DNA of 64,000 bases from assembly GCF_007860095.1 (NCBI RefSeq), contig NZ_SJPT01000001.1, positions 758,212 to 822,211 of the forward strand, in the 5' to 3' direction. The first letter of the stretch is position 1. The number at the start of each line of letters is the position of its first letter. The notes beneath the pieces are model-generated. The model was not told where the DNA came from. It was given only the letters and a program-made list of their open reading frames with translations, and did no database searches. This document shows positions 62,780 through 64,000 of the stretch, piece by piece. The translations under genes were made by a program, and so were the position numbers. This DNA is from Novipirellula galeiformis (GTDB lineage: Bacteria > Planctomycetota > Planctomycetia > Pirellulales > Pirellulaceae).

Positions 62780-63019
62780 TTAAAACACGGCCAAACCCGC
62801 CAGACACACCCGGCGGTGGGCTCCTAGGACATTGGACGCCGCCATGCGGCAGGCCCCCAACCGCACTGCCGAATAAGTGGTGCTCAGGCCTGGTAAACGG
62901 GTCGCTAACGCAACCAAGCTCGCCCCCAAAATACTCTGGCCCATATCGGATTGATCCGCGATCACTTCGCCAGAGACGGCGACGAGGTAACCGCCGACAA
63001 GCACGGTCTCAGTAGGCCT
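62780..63019 (-). pseudogene. Remnant of a CaCA-type cation exchanger (C-terminal fragment)
   Basis: The minus-strand reading GGYLVAVSGEVIADQSDMGQ, then SILGASLVALATRLPGLSTT and SAVRLGACRMAASNVLGAH parallels the second alpha-repeat of sodium/calcium exchangers (GxxLVALxTSLPE..., AVRLGxxxMAxSNxxGSN). The motif TSLPE, holding the ion-binding Glu, reads TRLPG. Nothing upstream extends the exchanger and no valid start exists, so it is a decaying fragment of about 80 codons. Confidence 0.7.
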
Positions 63020-63170
63020 GCTGATGGGAGAGCAACCAAGGCGATCAATGTCACACCAGCCATCTTGAGAGAGGAAGGAAGTAAAAATAAGGTCAACGGT
63101 CAACGACGGAGCACAACCGCATCGGTCGTGTTTCGATCGCGTTCCTCCAGGCGGCACTGCATGCAAAATG

Positions 63171-63200
63171 CTGCCCTGCCCTGCCCTACCCTGCCCTATC
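63171..63200. repeat. Tandem repeat, 5 bp x 6
   Basis: CTGCC repeats six times with CTACC and CTATC variants, ending 15 bp from the stop codon of the DedA gene on the minus strand. Confidence 0.85.
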
Positions 63201-63215
63201 TCAATTTAACTCCAC

Positions 63216-63824
63216 TCAACTGTTAGCTCGGTTGACGGTTTGTTTGACGACTCGCCAAATCCAGCCGACAAACAAGCCCAACACAATCGCTGTGCTGACC
63301 CAGCTCAACGGACCGACCAGATCCTGGTATTGGTCGCCAAACCACCAGCCAATTCCCGCCAATAATGCAGTCCAAATCACCGTGCCAATCGCAGTCAACA
63401 GCGAAAAACGACCGAGCGGCATCTCGGTGAATCCAGCGGGCACGCTAATCAAAGTGCGCAGTCCTGGAATCATTCGGCACAACAACACTGCGGCACTGCC
63501 CCAATCATCAAACCACGCTTCAACGCGGTCCAAGTCTTGACGCCCGAGTGTCAGCCAAACGCCGTGACGGTCAATCCAGTGGGCGAGTCGTTCTTTACCT
63601 ATCCAACGGGCAAGCAGGTACCACGCCATGGCACCGGCAAACGACCCCGCACTACCAGCGACGACGACAGCGATGAAGGAAGCATCGCCTTGGCTGACCG
63701 AATAGCCTGCCCAGGGCATGACGACTTCCGAGGGGAGCGGTGGAAAAAGGTTTTCCGCCAGCATCAAAAAGCCGACACCCACGGCGCCGAACTGTTCTAG
63801 AAATTGAGTGATCCATTGATTCAT
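63216..63824 (-). CDS. DedA family membrane protein
   Basis: The ATG at 63824 starts MNQWITQFLEQFGAVGVGFL. The DedA/VTT signature is clear: ENLFPPLPSEVVMPWAGY, GSFAGAMAWYLLARWIGKERL, RMIPGLRTLISVPAGFTEMP and WTALLAGIGWWFG. DedA proteins flip phospholipids or undecaprenyl phosphate and support membrane homeostasis. 202 residues is normal. The frame upstream to 63992 is unlikely coding. Confidence 0.93.
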   Translation of the reverse strand: MNQWITQFLEQFGAVGVGFLMLAENLFPPLPSEVVMPWAGYSVSQGDASFIAVVVAGSAGSFAGAMAWYLLARWIGKERLAHWIDRHGVWLTLGRQDLDRVEAWFDDWGSAAVLLCRMIPGLRTLISVPAGFTEMPLGRFSLLTAIGTVIWTALLAGIGWWFGDQYQDLVGPLSWVSTAIVLGLFVGWIWRVVKQTVNRANS

Positions 63825-63875
63825 GCCCCCTAACCGTGGCAATTTGCGTGCCGAAGGCAAATCGCTTGCGGGTGT

Positions 63876-63890
63876 CAACGCATTGCGTTG
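63876..63890. repeat. Short perfect palindrome upstream of dedA
   Basis: CAACGCA-T-TGCGTTG is a 7+1+7 inverted repeat 52 bp upstream of the dedA start, suitable as an operator, next to a TTGACA word on the minus strand. No -10 box fits. Confidence 0.35.
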
Positions 63891-64000
63891 GCCTAGCAGA
63901 ACCGTGTTGCTGACAGCGACCCTAATCCCAGCCGACCTCGACGAAGACTCATGCTCGCTTTCTTCTTTGCTTGGCTTCCTCGGTGGGATCATAGGAGATT

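Overview
The window comes from the chromosome of a Rhodopirellula-like planctomycete (Pirellulaceae). Supporting signs are three sulfatases with an FGE-like protein, DUF1501 and DUF1549/DUF1553 partners, PVC-type cytochrome/HEAT proteins, PQQ-propeller, DUF1080 and Gfo/Idh/MocA proteins with Tat or Sec signals, an MfnB homologue and a DUF6513 pterin-type protein (C1 metabolism), and futalosine-type menaquinone genes. Genes are loosely spaced on both strands. I see no phage, CRISPR array or intact insertion sequence.

Layout. 0-5 kb: partial oxidoreductase, FGE-like protein, sulfatase, thiL. 5.5-9 kb: small membrane protein, clpX with a clear terminator, a membrane-anchored hypothetical. 9-12 kb: a sulfatase between two directly repeated, transposon-associated-looking sequences. 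12-16 kb: DUF1501 and DUF1549/1553 pair. 16-23 kb: class II DAHP synthase, a hypothetical, then rpmF-fabD-fabG-acpP-fabF without plsX or fabH. 23-30 kb: methyltransferase, diheme-motif protein, aroC, sulfatase with HEAT-like tail. 31-35 kb: recO, bamD-like, lptE-like and folP, then a TPR protein. 35-45 kb: a 1056-residue surface protein, RNase D, MfnB, a thioredoxin-fold lipoprotein without active-site cysteines, and a DUF6513 protein. 45-50 kb: a promoter/hairpin/terminator unit that looks like a small RNA gene, a pseudouridine synthase, mqnA-mqnC, polX, tRNA-Ser(GGA). 50-64 kb: a barrel-like protein, DUF1080, a Tat-exported propeller protein, a large PVC cytochrome protein, DinB, PQQ propeller, an SPW-like/VKOR-like/epimerase trio, a decayed cation-exchanger remnant, and DedA.

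Functional links. AroF-type DAHP synthase and AroC make chorismate, the substrate of MqnA. RpmF plus Fab proteins supply ribosomes and fatty acids. LptE- and BamD-like lipoproteins serve the outer membrane. The sulfatases, DUF1080, PQQ and cytochrome-domain proteins fit polysaccharide breakdown outside the cytoplasm.

Most unusual observations: (1) short tandem repeats of unrelated sequence (periods 5-20 bp) sit at or within about 30 bp of the stop codon of at least nine genes; (2) a candidate ~105-nt RNA at 45067-45171; (3) the repeat-flanked sulfatase; (4) the SPW/VKOR/epimerase trio; (5) several enzyme folds that have lost their usual catalytic residues. All functions are read from sequence motifs by eye; no database search was run.
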